From: Adenanthera pavonina
Taxonomy: Eukaryota > Streptophyta > Magnoliopsida > Fabales > Fabaceae
NCBI GenBank assembly: GCA_026686845.1
Contig: JAIVEN010000013.1
Location: 7,398,001 to 7,462,000, forward strand
Reading direction: 5' to 3'
Length of the DNA stretch: 64,000 nucleotides
The position numbers and the translations under genes were made by a program. A model generated the notes under the pieces. That model did no database searches, was not told the origin of the DNA, and was given only the letters and a program-made list of their open reading frames with translations. Below, one piece after another: positions 47,442 through 59,828 of the stretch. Every line of letters begins with the position of its first letter. Positions within the stretch are counted from its first letter, which is position 1.

Positions 47442-47837
47442 TATATGATAATAATGTCTAAAAATTAATGTTATATATTTTAAAATAAAATGTTACATAT
47501 TTGTTAGAACTTTTTATCGAAATTCCACTAGTCTGCAGTTAAAATAAAATGTTATATGTGGGCAATTCTATTATTATTTTCCTTTTTGGTTTGGTACACT
47601 AAATAAAAGGGGAATTTGAAGGGAAAAAGTTAATTTTTTTCCTGGACAAAACTTGGATCTAGTAGCTTGTATCCCTAATGTCTAGTTTCCAATGCATTAA
47701 TGACATGTGAAGACCTCTTCAAATACATATTAACGTGGTTAAGTCACCTATCCCTTCAATATATTTGGTTAAAAAATTCTCTCTCTCCCTCCCTCCAGTG
47801 TCTCTTTTATTTGTTTTTTTCTAAAGCATAAATCTGA

Positions 47838-48229
47838 GGGAAAAAGTCAGTGTAGCACCTCCAATCACAAATAATGATAAATTAGGCTCTCTAATTTAAT
47901 TAATCATCAAGAAGTATTTAGATTCTAGATTGAGATAAAAATAAAATGTCTTTTCAAGTGGTAAAATCTAAATTCTCAAGTGTTTCCAACTATATTCTCA
48001 AGTTAGTATACCTCCATTCCCAAGTGGTAAAAAATAAATTTTCAGATGCTTCAGAAATAAATTCTTAACTAGGTATAACTGAATTCTTAAGGGATGAAAC
48101 CTAAATTTCTAAGTCTTGACATTTTATTTTTGTCCCAATATAAAATTTGGGTACTTCTTAGTAATTAGTTAAATTGGGAGCCTAATTTATCATTATTTGT
48201 GGTTAAGGGTACTAAACTATCTTTTTCCC
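47838..48229. mobile_element. Mutator-type MITE with long inverted repeats
   Basis: A 392-bp foldback element starting GGGAAAAAGTCAG and ending CTTTTTCCC. Its terminal inverted repeats run about 110 bp (CACAAATAATGATAAATTAG on both arms). The 9-bp flanks TAAATCTGA (47829-47837) and TAAATCTTA (48230-48238) match at 8 of 9 positions, as expected for a MULE insertion. It has no coding capacity. Confidence 0.75.
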
Positions 48230-48238
48230 TAAATCTTA

Positions 48239-49820
48239 TGCCTACTAAGTAATAACCGCACTATTGTTTTCAACTTTAGAATTCAGATTCTTCATCTATT
48301 TATTTTTATTTGAAAACATCAACAAACCCAAATTGCAATTTCTCTGCTTTTAATAGTTTTTTTAATAAAAAAGTTCATTTTTTGAGTTTTTAAATCTTGG
48401 GTCTCAGTTTCTGTTTGAGAGGTTGTTGTTTTTTATTTGTTTTGTGTCATTAATTATTATTTTTTATTTTTAAGTTATATTTATATCATTCTTGTAGAAC
48501 ATTTTACTCAATTTGGAAATGGGTTTTTGATGATTTTCATTTTTTATCCTTTAAAATTCATCAATTTACAAGTTTGTATAATAATTATTTTAGTATTTTT
48601 GGACTATTTTTAAGGGATGATTTTCATCTACTGTCTGTGATTCAAAATACAAATCTTATTTTAAAATTTTATTTTAATCTAAAATATAAGTTCTGTTTAA
48701 TAATTTATAAAATATTAAATATTTTTTTAATTTTATCTTTATTTATAATTAAATATAGAAACAATAATAAATTTAAATATAATATATTAAATAGAAATAT
48801 TATTAAAAAATAATATATTTTTTAATAAATTTAATAAAAATATTTTTTTTAATTTTTATGTAATTAATTAAATAAAATTTACATTTGAATGAAGAATTGT
48901 AGGAGATGTTCAAGAACGAGCATCCACGGAGGCATGGACAAACCAATAATGAAAAAACTGGACGAAAAGAAAAGTTTGTTTGGGGAGGCGTGCATTGGGG
49001 GTGGAGAGAGAGAGAGTTATGGAGAGTGGACAGTGGAGTGAGTAAACATTGTTAACATTCATTTAGAGCGATGAGTTGTTACAAAGCATACACATGTCAT
49101 TAATTCATTTGAAATTTGATCAGCAAGGACATAAGCCTTTTTTTTTTAAATATAAAATGTCATATACATGACTATTCCTATGCAAAAATTAATATTAAAA
49201 AGAAATAATTGTTGTTTTAAGTAATGATATATCATGCAGATATATACATATATAATATGAGTTTCAAATATAAAATTATAGGATATGATAATATTTTTAT
49301 ACATATATATATATATAATATAAGAAATATAATTTTAATAACACTCAGTTCTTCAATAATATTGAATACCAAGCAAAAAAAAACATAAAATTATTATCAA
49401 TTTACCTACTGTTTAATTTCTATTAATATGAATACTATCTATTTCATTTCCTTCTTGTTTATCATAAGTAAATAGGATAACTTTGATAATAAAAGAAAAC
49501 ATACTATAATATTTTTTAGAGTAGTTTTTATGATAAAAATATGTTCTTAATTTTTTATTCATAAATAAATAATATATTTATTTTAATTTCTAAAAAAATG
49601 TCATAAAATATTTAAAAAGTATCAAATTATATTGTCCTAGATCCAATACATATTAAACAAATATAAAAATTAATTTTTATTTTAAAAAATAATAAATTAA
49701 ATACTTCACATATATATATATATATTTAAGAAATATCAGTGCATATTAATGTCGGAGAAGTATCAAACAATTTAAAAGATTGGTACATCGATAATTTTGC
49801 TCTTCAATTATGGTATTACT
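48239..49820. other. AT-rich spacer
   Basis: No gene was recognised. About 48628-48895 resembles a decayed MITE of the kind at 62386 (GATTCAAAATACAAATCTTA against TAAATTTTATTTAATTAATT), but its ends are mutated. (TA)n tracts lie near 49302 and 49710. Confidence 0.45.
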
Positions 49821-50355
49821 TGTTGGATATATTTAATTTAATAATATTTAATTTGAATTTATTCAAATTATATATTTATATTGTTTAATTAATTAAATAT
49901 ATCTTAACTTGATGTGGTTCTTATCTTCAAGAGAAGATATTGTCAGTTGAGCGATTTTAGAGAATAAGGGATAAACTTAGTATCTTTATTTGAATTCAAA
50001 TTCAAATTTAAATTTAATAACTGATGATGTCCAAGGTTATTTAAATAGAGGCAGACTGAGTTGAGTATAACATACGCTCTAGTTCCCCGACTAGTTGAAA
50101 CTAAATCTCAGGCTCCATCACTGAGTCTCATAACTAGTTGGAAGAACTGTCTGCATAGATTATTTTCTGAGATTTCCTTCTAACTAATTTTATATGTGAT
50201 TTCAGATCTAATATTTAGATTGAGTAACTCCAAAGATATCTGCATCAGATCATCTAGCATGGCGAGAGGTATTTATAAAGTCTTCCGCTACTCTTATAAT
50301 TTTGTGGGAAAATTCAATATATGAAATTTATATTAAAAATTGAATTTGTCTAACA
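49821..50355 (+). repeat. copia 5' LTR
   Basis: Ends TCTAACA immediately before TG and the PBS. It carries 18 bp near 50285 that are missing from the 3' LTR. Confidence 0.95.
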
Positions 50356-50357
50356 TG

Positions 50358-50370
50358 TGGCATCAGAGCC
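50358..50370 (+). promoter_or_regulatory. Primer binding site (initiator tRNA-Met type)
   Basis: TGGCATCAGAGCC, one base from the usual TGGTATCAGAGCC, two bases after the 5' LTR. Confidence 0.85.
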
Positions 50371-51254
50371 TCTCTATTATCTCTGCCTGCATCTTGATAT
50401 GATTTGCTAAATTGCTCCACAATTTTCTATTACAGAATATCCATGTGTGGTGCATGGGGTTAATTTTTTTTTTATAGGGTTAATTTTTTATTTTATTAAT
50501 TTGTGAAATCACTTTCTGGACATTATAATGTGACTTCTCATGCAACCAATAGCATCTGATTGTAGTCAAACCACCATAATTATGAAAACTATTTTTTTTT
50601 CTCGATTAGCCTTTTGTATTTGTTTTTGGTCGATTCAAACAAATGGTTTCGATCTGGCAATGTTCTAGTGTTTTTATACAATTGAAATCATAACCATTGC
50701 TTTGTATCTGCGAGAAATTGCTTTGTATTTGCGAGAAAAAGGAAATTCTAGAAGCATGTACATGGACGTTCTGGGCTTGCAAAAATTGGGCCTAATTTTT
50801 GGAATCTTAGTTTCTGGGCTTCCAGATTTTCATAAAGTTTAATTTTGGGCTACCCCTTTTGTACTTGAATTTTCTGGGAATAAATTTAGCTTATATTTTG
50901 TGATTAAATTGTCTTTAAACTAAAATTTTATGATATTTAAATTTTCAGAACTTGTTCATTGGGTCCAATGGATTGTTTTGAATGATACATGTATTGAACC
51001 ATAAATGTTGTTTGATTATTTATTAGCCCAAAATTAATTTCTTAAACAATTGTTGGACACATTGAATAAATAAAATAGTGGAAGAATTTATTTAATTATT
51101 TAATCACATGCTCGTTTAGTTGGTTAAATTAATTATTTAAATTATCATAATGGTTGTGCATATATATGATTTTAATTGCACGTAATCTATGATATTTGTG
51201 ATTTAATAAAATCACATATGGATTTAAAATATCAATTCTAATTATATGTGTAGT

Positions 51255-51870
51255 TTTAATTTATCTTTATCCACAGGAAGATAATTATAATTACACATTT
51301 AATTAGGATGAAATAGAATGACCTTATATTTCCTAAGTAGCCCACAGGTATTAGGGAATATGAATGCATTCTAGTTTCATCAAGTTAATAGGACAAAATA
51401 TTGCACATTTATGATTTAATCATATGGGGAGAAATTTTTAATTAATTAGTCATATATCTGATTCAGTTGATTGATTAATTAAATGATTCTCATTGCTTGA
51501 TGCCTATATGAGTGCATATGTATGTCCTTGTAATAAATGTCTTGTGATTGGCATGTATAGTTAGGGAATAGCCACAGCATCCTTACATGACTGAATACAT
51601 GCATTCTTAATTTGTTTTAACAAACAAAGATATCACATAAAGACTTAAAGACATCAATTCTAATTAAGTATATAATTATAACATATCTTTACCCACAGGT
51701 AGATAGTTATAAATACATACTTAATTAGGATGAAATAGAAGTTGCCTTATGCTTTCTAAGTAGCCCACAGGTATTATGAAGTATGAATGCCTTCTAGTTT
51801 CATCATAAATAATACATAAATTTATGCTATGCTGAAATCTTTGCCCACAGGTAGATTTTAATGATACGGA
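51255..51870 (+). repeat. Imperfect repeats around a CCCACAGGTAGAT motif
   Basis: A block of about 130 bp at 51255-51390 (TATCTTTATCCACAGGAAGA, then TTAATTAGGATGAAATAGAA and TAAGTAGCCCACAGGTATTA) recurs at 51677-51810. A third short copy of the motif follows at 51842. It lies between the PBS and the region with copia coding traces. Confidence 0.8.
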
Positions 51871-53339
51871 ATTTATGTTTAGTATGTGTTACATTAGTAA
51901 GCATACATTTTTGTTAAATGTGATGGATGATTACCTCATATAAAATTGATGTAAGCATGTTTTAAGTTGAATCTTGAAAAATTGCAGTGTTATTATCATC
52001 TCTTGGATTGTTTGGTTAGGGACAACTATAGAGTTCAAAGGAGAAAAACCTTAACTCTTTGGGAGATATTGATATAAAGTTCCTGTACCCATTAATGTTA
52101 GTATGGGATAATATTGTATCAATGATGGAAGTAATACAATTCTCTCAATACAATAATAATGAAATCTCAATGCAGAGCTAAATATTTGGGTACATAATTG
52201 ATTTGAGGATGTCAATATCCATTTATAGGCAATGGTTGAAATTATGGTATAAGTCACTATTTAGTGTTCTAACTCTAAAATAATTATCCGTAAAGTAAAT
52301 AGACACTAAAGGTATGTAAATGACATACTATACAGGTGAGAGACATGGCTCTCAAGATAAGAGAATCTCCATTGATCTTTGTACACACAATCCTTAATTA
52401 GATATCTCATTAGTATGAGCCATTATAAATTTCTCACAACATACATAAAGAGATATATAAAATAAATATTTATTGGATATATGTGTGAAAAGGAAAATTA
52501 GGCTCAAATTTGGATTAGAAGTGAGATTCTAATAAGGGATTTAATTCCAAAGATAGACTATGAAGAAAGAGGCATATAAAGAGTAATTGCCTCACAAAAG
52601 GGTCTTATTGGAGAATAATAGTTATACTCTTATATTTAATATCTCTTTTTAATCTCATTTAGTTAAAGCATATCAAGGATAAAAATTCTTCATATCATGT
52701 GATAGAGGAGAATATTAATGTCTCCATTATAAAGAGTTAACAAGGTTTATAAAGAATGAGATTATTTAATCTCAAAACCTCATTAACTCTAATTCATATA
52801 TGAAATGCATTAAAGATTAAGCAGATATATATATGTCTGGAAGAATTTAATTGCTAGAGATTGTAAATGCTAGTGTCTAATTTTTGTATTTATGTTCTAA
52901 TTGTTTAAAATGATCTTTCCCTATTATTATTAATTTCTCACAATTCATGAAGACTGCTTGTTTTATAATTAAGATAAGGCATATGATGCCTTAATAAGGA
53001 TGTAAAGTAAAAGTAGAGAATTAATCCTATAAACGGGTTAATATGGTGAGATTAATTAAGGGAATGAAAGTTATTATAAGTACACTAGTGATGGATAAAT
53101 TCACTCAAGACAACAATATACATTTAAAATAAGGTTCCAATTTCTTTTTTGTAATTAAATACATCTTTTGAAGCCCATAAGGTTGGAATATTATTTTTAA
53201 TGATTTACTCTCATTAACTTGTCTTATAAAGGTAAGAGTGAATGAAGGTTGTTCCTTAAGTTTTCATTGCATATTTGGATGAAAATGCAAAGAAGCTTAA
53301 AGGATAAAAACTATAATATCTATCACATATAGGATATGT

Positions 53340-54480
53340 AGAGATTAGGAATGCCAAGTTCATTGAGAAATGTCATAATTAGTGGGAGTGATCAAATATA
53401 TGACAAACCTATCAGAAATGATCACATAAAGATAAATGAAACCACTAATTATGATAAAATATTAGTTTTACATGAAACTTATTTTTATAAGATGAATGTA
53501 AAACATAATAAAGTTTTGAAATCTAATTGGTCATGCTGAAAATTAAGAGTATCAATGTCTTGGATTCTATTAATTATTGAAAAGAAATCTCATAAAGAAT
53601 AAGAGATATCTGAAGATAGTTATAAATGGAGCTCTTATTATGTAACTTCAATCTTAAATAATAGATTGAATTATGATCAATTATGATTAAGAATTTGGCA
53701 ACCGTTGGCAATTATATGGTGTACATTAAGAAACTTGATTAGAACATAAATATTAAGAATAATCTCATTTGTTCTCACATACAATGAAGTAAATTCCAAA
53801 TTAACACATGATCTCATGATATATAAGAGATCTTAAAGCAAATAATATTTGAGAATTTGTATAATTGCTAGTGAGGTTAAGAAAATTAGCCATGAATGGG
53901 TCTTTAAGATCAGAAGGAATTCACTAGTCAATATTATGTATTACAAATTAAAGATTATTTGTTAAATGTTGTCTTTATAAAGGAAGGGATTGATGACAAT
54001 GGGACTTTTCTCCTACATTAATGAATAATTCCTTCATTATTATCATGAATCTATATGCCAATTTTTATTTGGAATATTAGGGAAACTATCACTCTCATTA
54101 TGATTATAAGAGAGAGATGTATGTGAAATAATGTAAGAGATTAAATTATTACTAAGGAGAATTTAGTTAGGTAAGACTTCACATGGTGGTGGTAGTTGAA
54201 GACTCATGATATGATCACATTTTTTATAATGTCGAGAACATCATAAATCCTTGTTTATATCACTGGATTAGTGGGAGTTGAGTCATCTATTTAATTTTAG
54301 TTATAGATGATATATTGCTTATGATGAATGACTTGAGATGTCACAAAATGCATAATAACTTTGTTCAAGAGCTATGATGTAAAAGATATAGGTAAAATGT
54401 CTTTAGAGATGTATATAGAGATAATTCTCAAAATTTTTGGGATTATTATAAAGAACCTATATTTGTAAGCACTTGAATAT
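53340..54480 (+). pseudogene. Remnant of copia pol
   Basis: Only traces remain. Near 53345-53400 a frame reads EIRNAKFIE and GSDQI, like the segment between integrase and RT of copia elements. Near 54285-54335 LILVIDDILLMMND resembles the RT motif YVDDILLIGND. Shortly after, FRDVYRDNSQNF resembles the following block. Stops and shifts occur every few dozen codons, so no protein can be made. Confidence 0.6.
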
Positions 54481-55412
54481 CAATGAATAAAGTCTATTTG
54501 TTATATGTGACACCTATATTTGCTATATGTGACACTTATATTTGCCATATGTCCCTGATAAGATTTGGAAAGAGATGGGAATAATATTTCTTTCATGCTA
54601 GTAGTGAAAGGCATAATGTATGTCTAAATGTGTACATAAACTGACATAGCATTTGTGAAAGGAATATTATAAAGATCCCAAAGCAATTTATGCTTAGATA
54701 ATAAATGATAAGCTGCAAAGAATACTAGAAATTCATGCTTACATATAAAAGATCAATAATTAGGAAAATATAGCATTTGTTCAATTTAGTAGGATAAGTT
54801 GACTTTAAAAAGTCAATATTATGACACATCCTAATATAACATGAACAAATTATGTTATGGAGGAGTGCAAGATTACTAAGCAATAACTAATTGCTTACTT
54901 CCACCGTAAATGTTGGATTTGATCTTCAATTTGAGGTAAGTTTAAAATGTTGAATTTCATCTTGGGTTTCAAATTGAGGATTCGTTTGAGGCCATAAAGA
55001 AGTGTGTTGACCATATAAGGTTAAATGATCATATAACACATAAAAAGAAGATCATTAACTAAAAGCATGCAATTAAAGAATATGAAGGATCATACATCTC
55101 ATATGAGACAGATCATATTGGGGTGATCTAAATGAGGTGTGTTTAAGTGATGAAATTCGTGTTGTAATTCATCAACTCAATATATATATTGTATACAATT
55201 TTGGTGAGATTGATGAACATTAAGGCAGGAACCGAATAAACATTTAAGGTTTATTCATAAAGATAATTTCTCATAAAGTAAGGATATTACTTGTGATACA
55301 TGGAAGGTAATACTCACATGATTAGAGAACCTACCGCCATGATTCTTGTAATATTGCTTAAATATTCCTTGATATATCAACTGACTAATCAAGATCGGAC
55401 CAAGTGGGAGAA

Positions 55413-55929
55413 TGTTGGATATATTTAATTTAATAATATTTAATTTGAATTTATTCAAATTATATATTTATATTGTTTAATTAATTAAATATATCTTAAC
55501 TTGATGTGGTCCTTATCTTCAAGAGAAGATATTGTCAGTTGAGCGATTTTAGAGAATAAGAGATAAACTCAGTATTTTTATTTGAATTCAAATTCAAATT
55601 TAAATTTAATAACCGATGATGGCCAAGGTTATTTAAATAGAGGCAGACTGAGTTCAGTATAACATACGCTCTAGTTCCCCGACTAGTTGAGGCTAAATCA
55701 CAGGCTCTATCACTGAGTCTCATAATTAGTTGGAAGAACTGTCTGCATAGATTATTTTATGAGATTTCCTTCTAACTAATTTTATATGTGATTTCAGATC
55801 TAATATTTAGATTGAGTAACTCCAAAGATATCTGCATTAGATCATCTAGCATGGCGAGAGGTATTTATAAAGTCTTCTTGGGAAAATTCAATATATGAAA
55901 TTTATATTAAAAATTGAATTTGTCTAACA
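55413..55929 (+). repeat. copia 3' LTR
   Basis: Preceded by the purine tract CAAGTGGGAGAA and followed by the TTACT duplication. It matches the 5' LTR apart from 14 substitutions and the 18-bp gap. Confidence 0.95.
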
Positions 55930-55934
55930 TTACT

Positions 55935-55953
55935 TCCTCTCTCTCTCTCTCTC
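55935..55953. repeat. (CT)n microsatellite
   Basis: About nine CT units just beyond the copia target duplication. Confidence 0.9.
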
Positions 55954-57045
55954 AATCATTTGAATTATCCTTGTAATTAAGCATACGGGTGACTATTCAA
56001 TGAATTTGGATCCTCTCTCTATTGGAAACATTTTCTCTTCCAATTAAGCATTTGAATTATCCTTTGTCTCCATTCAATTCTTTAATTGTTGGATTTATTT
56101 TGATGGCCAAGCTTAATCCCCAGATATATCGTTGAAGGCATCGTTCAAGGCACTCCGTTTTACATTAATGAACTTTGGCACTCCGAGAAATTCGAAAGCA
56201 AGTTAGAAAAGAAGGCTGGGGCCAAAATATTTCATAGTTCTATGACAATTCCAATTTTTTTGGGATGGATATGAGCCTTTTAAATTAATCAAATGACCAG
56301 ACATTAAAATGAAGATTAATTAAAAAGAGAGGCATTCCAATGAAAATAATGATCCAAATTTGTGATTAGTTTACAAACGACCCTGCACCCACAAATGCAA
56401 CTACTTCATCAAAGTTTCCCATTCGGCAGCCACCAAAGAACAGAAAAATGCTCTTTGAATTGTGCCTACCTTAGCTGCTGATCCATTAATTATAGATCAT
56501 ATAAAGATCAGTCTTTTTATGTGTTTGGAGAAAGGAAAAAATAAATATTACCAAAATAATTATTTATTGATGTTGGATATTTTTAATCATACTGATTCTT
56601 ATATAAGATTTTTCTCAATTGCTCAATATAATACTGAATGCTAGCAAAGAATATGGTGGGTTCATTTGGTGGGTTAACCATACTGGTTCTATCTCAATTT
56701 GTGTTTTCATCAATTTTTTTTTCGGTGAGTTGTGTTTTCATCAATAAATGCTACGACTTCGTCAACGTTGAATTATATGCCACGTCTCATCGTCATCGAA
56801 GAATATATAGTACCTTTTGACGTACTACGTACCAAAAATCTATATTAGATATTTGTTGTGAGAGTTTTATTATTAATGGTCCTACCCGGCTTAACTCAAA
56901 TTAGTGAAAATACAGTGGAGTTATAAGATATCAGATAAAGGACCAAGTAAAGAGAGAAGTTTGAGCAGCCATGAAGAAGTGTTCAAAGTCAGAAAGCTTC
57001 ACCTGCTGCACAAATTTTGGTCCACCTCCTTCAGAATTTCCAGCC
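55954..57045. other. Upstream region of peroxidase A
   Basis: No gene was recognised. Around 56735-56765 CATCAATAAATGCTACGACT matches the relic at 29430-29455. A short open stretch near 56128-56230 reads like protein (EGIVQGTPFYINELW) but has no clear family and no continuation. Confidence 0.4.
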
Positions 57046-57053
57046 TATAAATA
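57046..57053 (+). promoter_or_regulatory. TATA box of peroxidase A
   Basis: TATAAATA, 158-165 bp before the ATG at 57211, in the same relative place as in the two paralogues. Transcription would start near 57075-57085. Confidence 0.75.
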
Positions 57054-57210
57054 CTTTCCCCCTTCATCAGTTCTTTCCACCCCAAAATCTCACATACCTA
57101 CACCTCTAAACCACTCTTACTTCTAAGCTTTTCCCTACCACTTTGATCATCAAAGACCCGAAAATTTACTATTATATATACACCACTGTTGCCATTTACA
57201 ATACACTATA

Positions 57211-58303
57211 ATGGCTAGTTTACATATGCGTGAAAAGCTCTCTATCTTGGTTTTACTTCTTTCATTTTCTTCACTGGCCTTCTCGGCGTCTCTCAAGGTG
57301 GGCTTCTATAAATCAACATGTCCATCTGCTGAAGCAATAGTCAGAAGAGCTGTCAACAAAGCCGTTTCTCGCAACCCAGGCATCGCTGCTGGCTTGATCA
57401 GAATGCATTTTCGTGATTGCTTTGTGAGGGTCAGTACAAGCTCATTTGCTCATAACAATTTAGTTTAATCTACCCACTCATTATATGCATATCTCTAAAG
57501 TTGCCATGTTCAATGTGTATATACAGGGCTGCGATGGTTCGGTGTTATTGAAATCAACACCTGGTAATCCAGCTGAGAGAGACCACTCAGCCAACAGACC
57601 TAGCTTACGTGGCTTCGAGGTCATTGACGAAGCTAAGGTTCAGATCGAAGCTGTGTGTCCTCAAACTGTTTCATGTGCAGACATTCTCGCTTTTGCTGCT
57701 CGAGACAGTGCTTATAAGGCTGGACGAATAAACTATGCAGTACAAGCAGGACGCAGAGATGGTCGTGTCTCTATTCATGACGATGCGGCCGGACAGAACG
57801 TGCCTCGATTTTCCTCAGATGCCAACCAGCTTGTTAACGATTTCGCTTGAAAGGGATTGTCAATGGACGAAATGGTGACCCTTTCAGGAGCTCATTCCAT
57901 TGGTGTATCCCACTGTTCTTCCTTCACCAATCGCCTTTACTCTTTTAATGCCACTCATCCTCAAGATCCCACCTTGGATCCTAGACTCGCTGAATTATTG
58001 AAAACTAAGTGTCCACCACGAAGCAACGACGGTGGTAGAGAACCAACGACGGTTCTGGATGCTGCAACGCCAAATCGTTTGGACAACAAATACTACGTGG
58101 AATTGAAGAACCAACGTGGACTCTTGACCTCTGATCAGACACTGTTCCAAAGTGATTCAACAAGACAAATGGTTATGGACAATGCTAAAGATGGTTCAAG
58201 GTGGGCTCAAAAGTTTGCCAAGGCCATGGTGCGTATGGGTTCAATAGAAGTGCTCACTGGCTCGGAGGGCGAGATCAGGAAGCGATGCACTGTCGTGAAT
58301 TAG
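57211..58303 (+). pseudogene. Class III peroxidase, copy A: nonsense codon and active-site change
   Basis: Exon 1 is 57211-57429 (73 codons: signal peptide LSILVLLLSFSSLAFSAS, then LKVGFYKSTCP). The intron is 57430-57526 (GTCAGT...ATACAG) and exon 2 is 57527-58303, starting GCDGS. Without breaks the product would be 331 residues, normal for the family, with the proximal heme ligand in TLSGAHSIGVSHC and a C-terminal VVN. Two defects: codon 68 is CGT (Arg) where class III peroxidases have the distal catalytic His (MHFRDCF for MHFHDCF), and codon 181 is TGA (57848-57850) where copy B has Arg (NFARKGLS). The nonsense change is a C to T at a CpG. Everything else is in frame, so it died recently or the base calls need checking. 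Confidence 0.9.
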
Positions 58304-59828
58304 CAAGCTTTTCTTCTTCTGGAAAAGAAACGCTTGTTTAAATACAATTCTCGCTCTTTTATTATTTCCTAATCTGTGTTTGGTATAAAGAAAATTAGTT
58401 CATTGGTTGATTACCTTTCTATTTTAGTTGATAACTGTAAGTGTAAATGCTACAAAGGAAAGTTCTACATATATATGTAATGACTATATTATGAAAGGAA
58501 TTTACGATGCATGTTTATTTGGGTTGAAATTTTGCTACAAATTGTCTTCCAAATTTGTTTTACTTTTGTTTCTTTTTTATTTTGTTGGAGATATACTTTT
58601 ATATCTCCTTTTTTTGTATAAAAATAAAGTAGGTACTTCAATTTTAAAGAATTACTCAAATACAATTAGACCCTGACACCAAAAATTACTTTTCTTCCTT
58701 AAATTATCACATCCAGATACGCTTAGGTCTCAGAGTACCATGTTTTAAGAAGGATGGGGATTCATACTGATATGGGCATATATTTGTTTATTTCTGTGTA
58801 TACATGCGTAAACATTAATTCATTTACTCTTTTCCAACATTATTCCTAATATATGTTTAAAATCTAATTCCATTCATTTTCTTTTACTTCTTCTTTTCAA
58901 TCTTCAACCAAACAGCAACGCATTGTACTCATTTAATATTAATCCCATATAACTTGTATTAACTAAAAATGGATTCTATGTATAGTACAGAGCAAGCATT
59001 ATTTATGACCAATGAATAGTGCGCCAATTTATGAATCCCTTCCTTTAAGTCAAGCAATCGATAATCCAGTTTCTGATGAAATAGTCCAGATCACTGTCAA
59101 AAAGATAATTTAGAATCAATTATCGACACATTAGCAAATTGTTATGGATCATATATATTAACATACTCATCATTGTTAATATATACACGTATAGACATGT
59201 ATATGTATTTATAGTTTTGTACACTTAATGTGTTAATAAATGTATTATCCTCCTAATTATAAATTGACTAAAATACATTGACATTCCGTCAATATTGTTA
59301 AAATTACAAAGACGTTCCTCAATCTTAAAAATATATACTTTAGTCATATTCATAACACCATTAAAAATATTCTGTTAAAGATTCAAAAATACATTTTTAT
59401 TAATTAAAATTTATACTAAAATAACTTAAAATTATTAATTTACCTTTACAATTTAAAATCTCCAATTTCTATCAATCAAATCTAAATATGGAAGAAACAC
59501 TGAAAAAATGAAAAAGGTAGTAATTAACACGAAGTGTTGCCTGAAAGTAAAAGATGAAGGTCTTAGAAAGTTGAAACGCAATGCTCGAAAAAATTTTACA
59601 ACGACCCAGTGAAGAAATCAAGAAGAAGAACAGAGATGTTAAATGTTATGAAACGTTTTACATTTGCAGATTACAGTTTGAATGGGGAAGCTTGAGGCAA
59701 AAAGATACATATAATTGGCAAACCTTGAAGCTAAAAGAAAAGAATAGTTGAATAAAAGAATTCAAAACTAAACTGAGCCATGAACAATTTCTATCGGAGT
59801 ATAATAGACCAAATAGGCATATTGTTAT
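58304..59828. other. Spacer between convergent peroxidases
   Basis: AT-rich 3' flanks of copies A and B. A candidate poly(A) signal AATAAA lies near 58622 for copy A. The stretch 59500-59800 resembles 5640-5900 downstream of copy C. No gene was recognised. Confidence 0.5.

Larger units (their letters stand above)
49821..55929 (+). mobile_element. Ty1/copia-type LTR retrotransposon with decayed interior
   Basis: The 5' LTR is 49821-50355 (535 bp) and the 3' LTR 55413-55929 (517 bp). Both begin TGTTGGATATATTTAATT and end TTTGTCTAACA. TTACT is duplicated at 49816-49820 and 55930-55934. A PBS lies at 50358 and a PPT AAGTGGGAGAA just before 55413. I count 14 substitutions and one 18-bp indel between the LTRs, about 2.7% divergence. 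The 5-kb interior has no frame longer than about 70 codons, only faint copia traces. It is non-autonomous. Confidence 0.9.

Noticed and set aside
48574..48813. 79-codon Ile/Phe/Asn-rich open frame
   Set aside because: Composition is what AT-rich DNA gives by chance; it overlaps a decayed MITE.
55255..55723. Two minus-strand open frames near 55.3-55.7 kb
   Set aside because: They lie in or against the copia 3' LTR and read through its AT-rich repeats.
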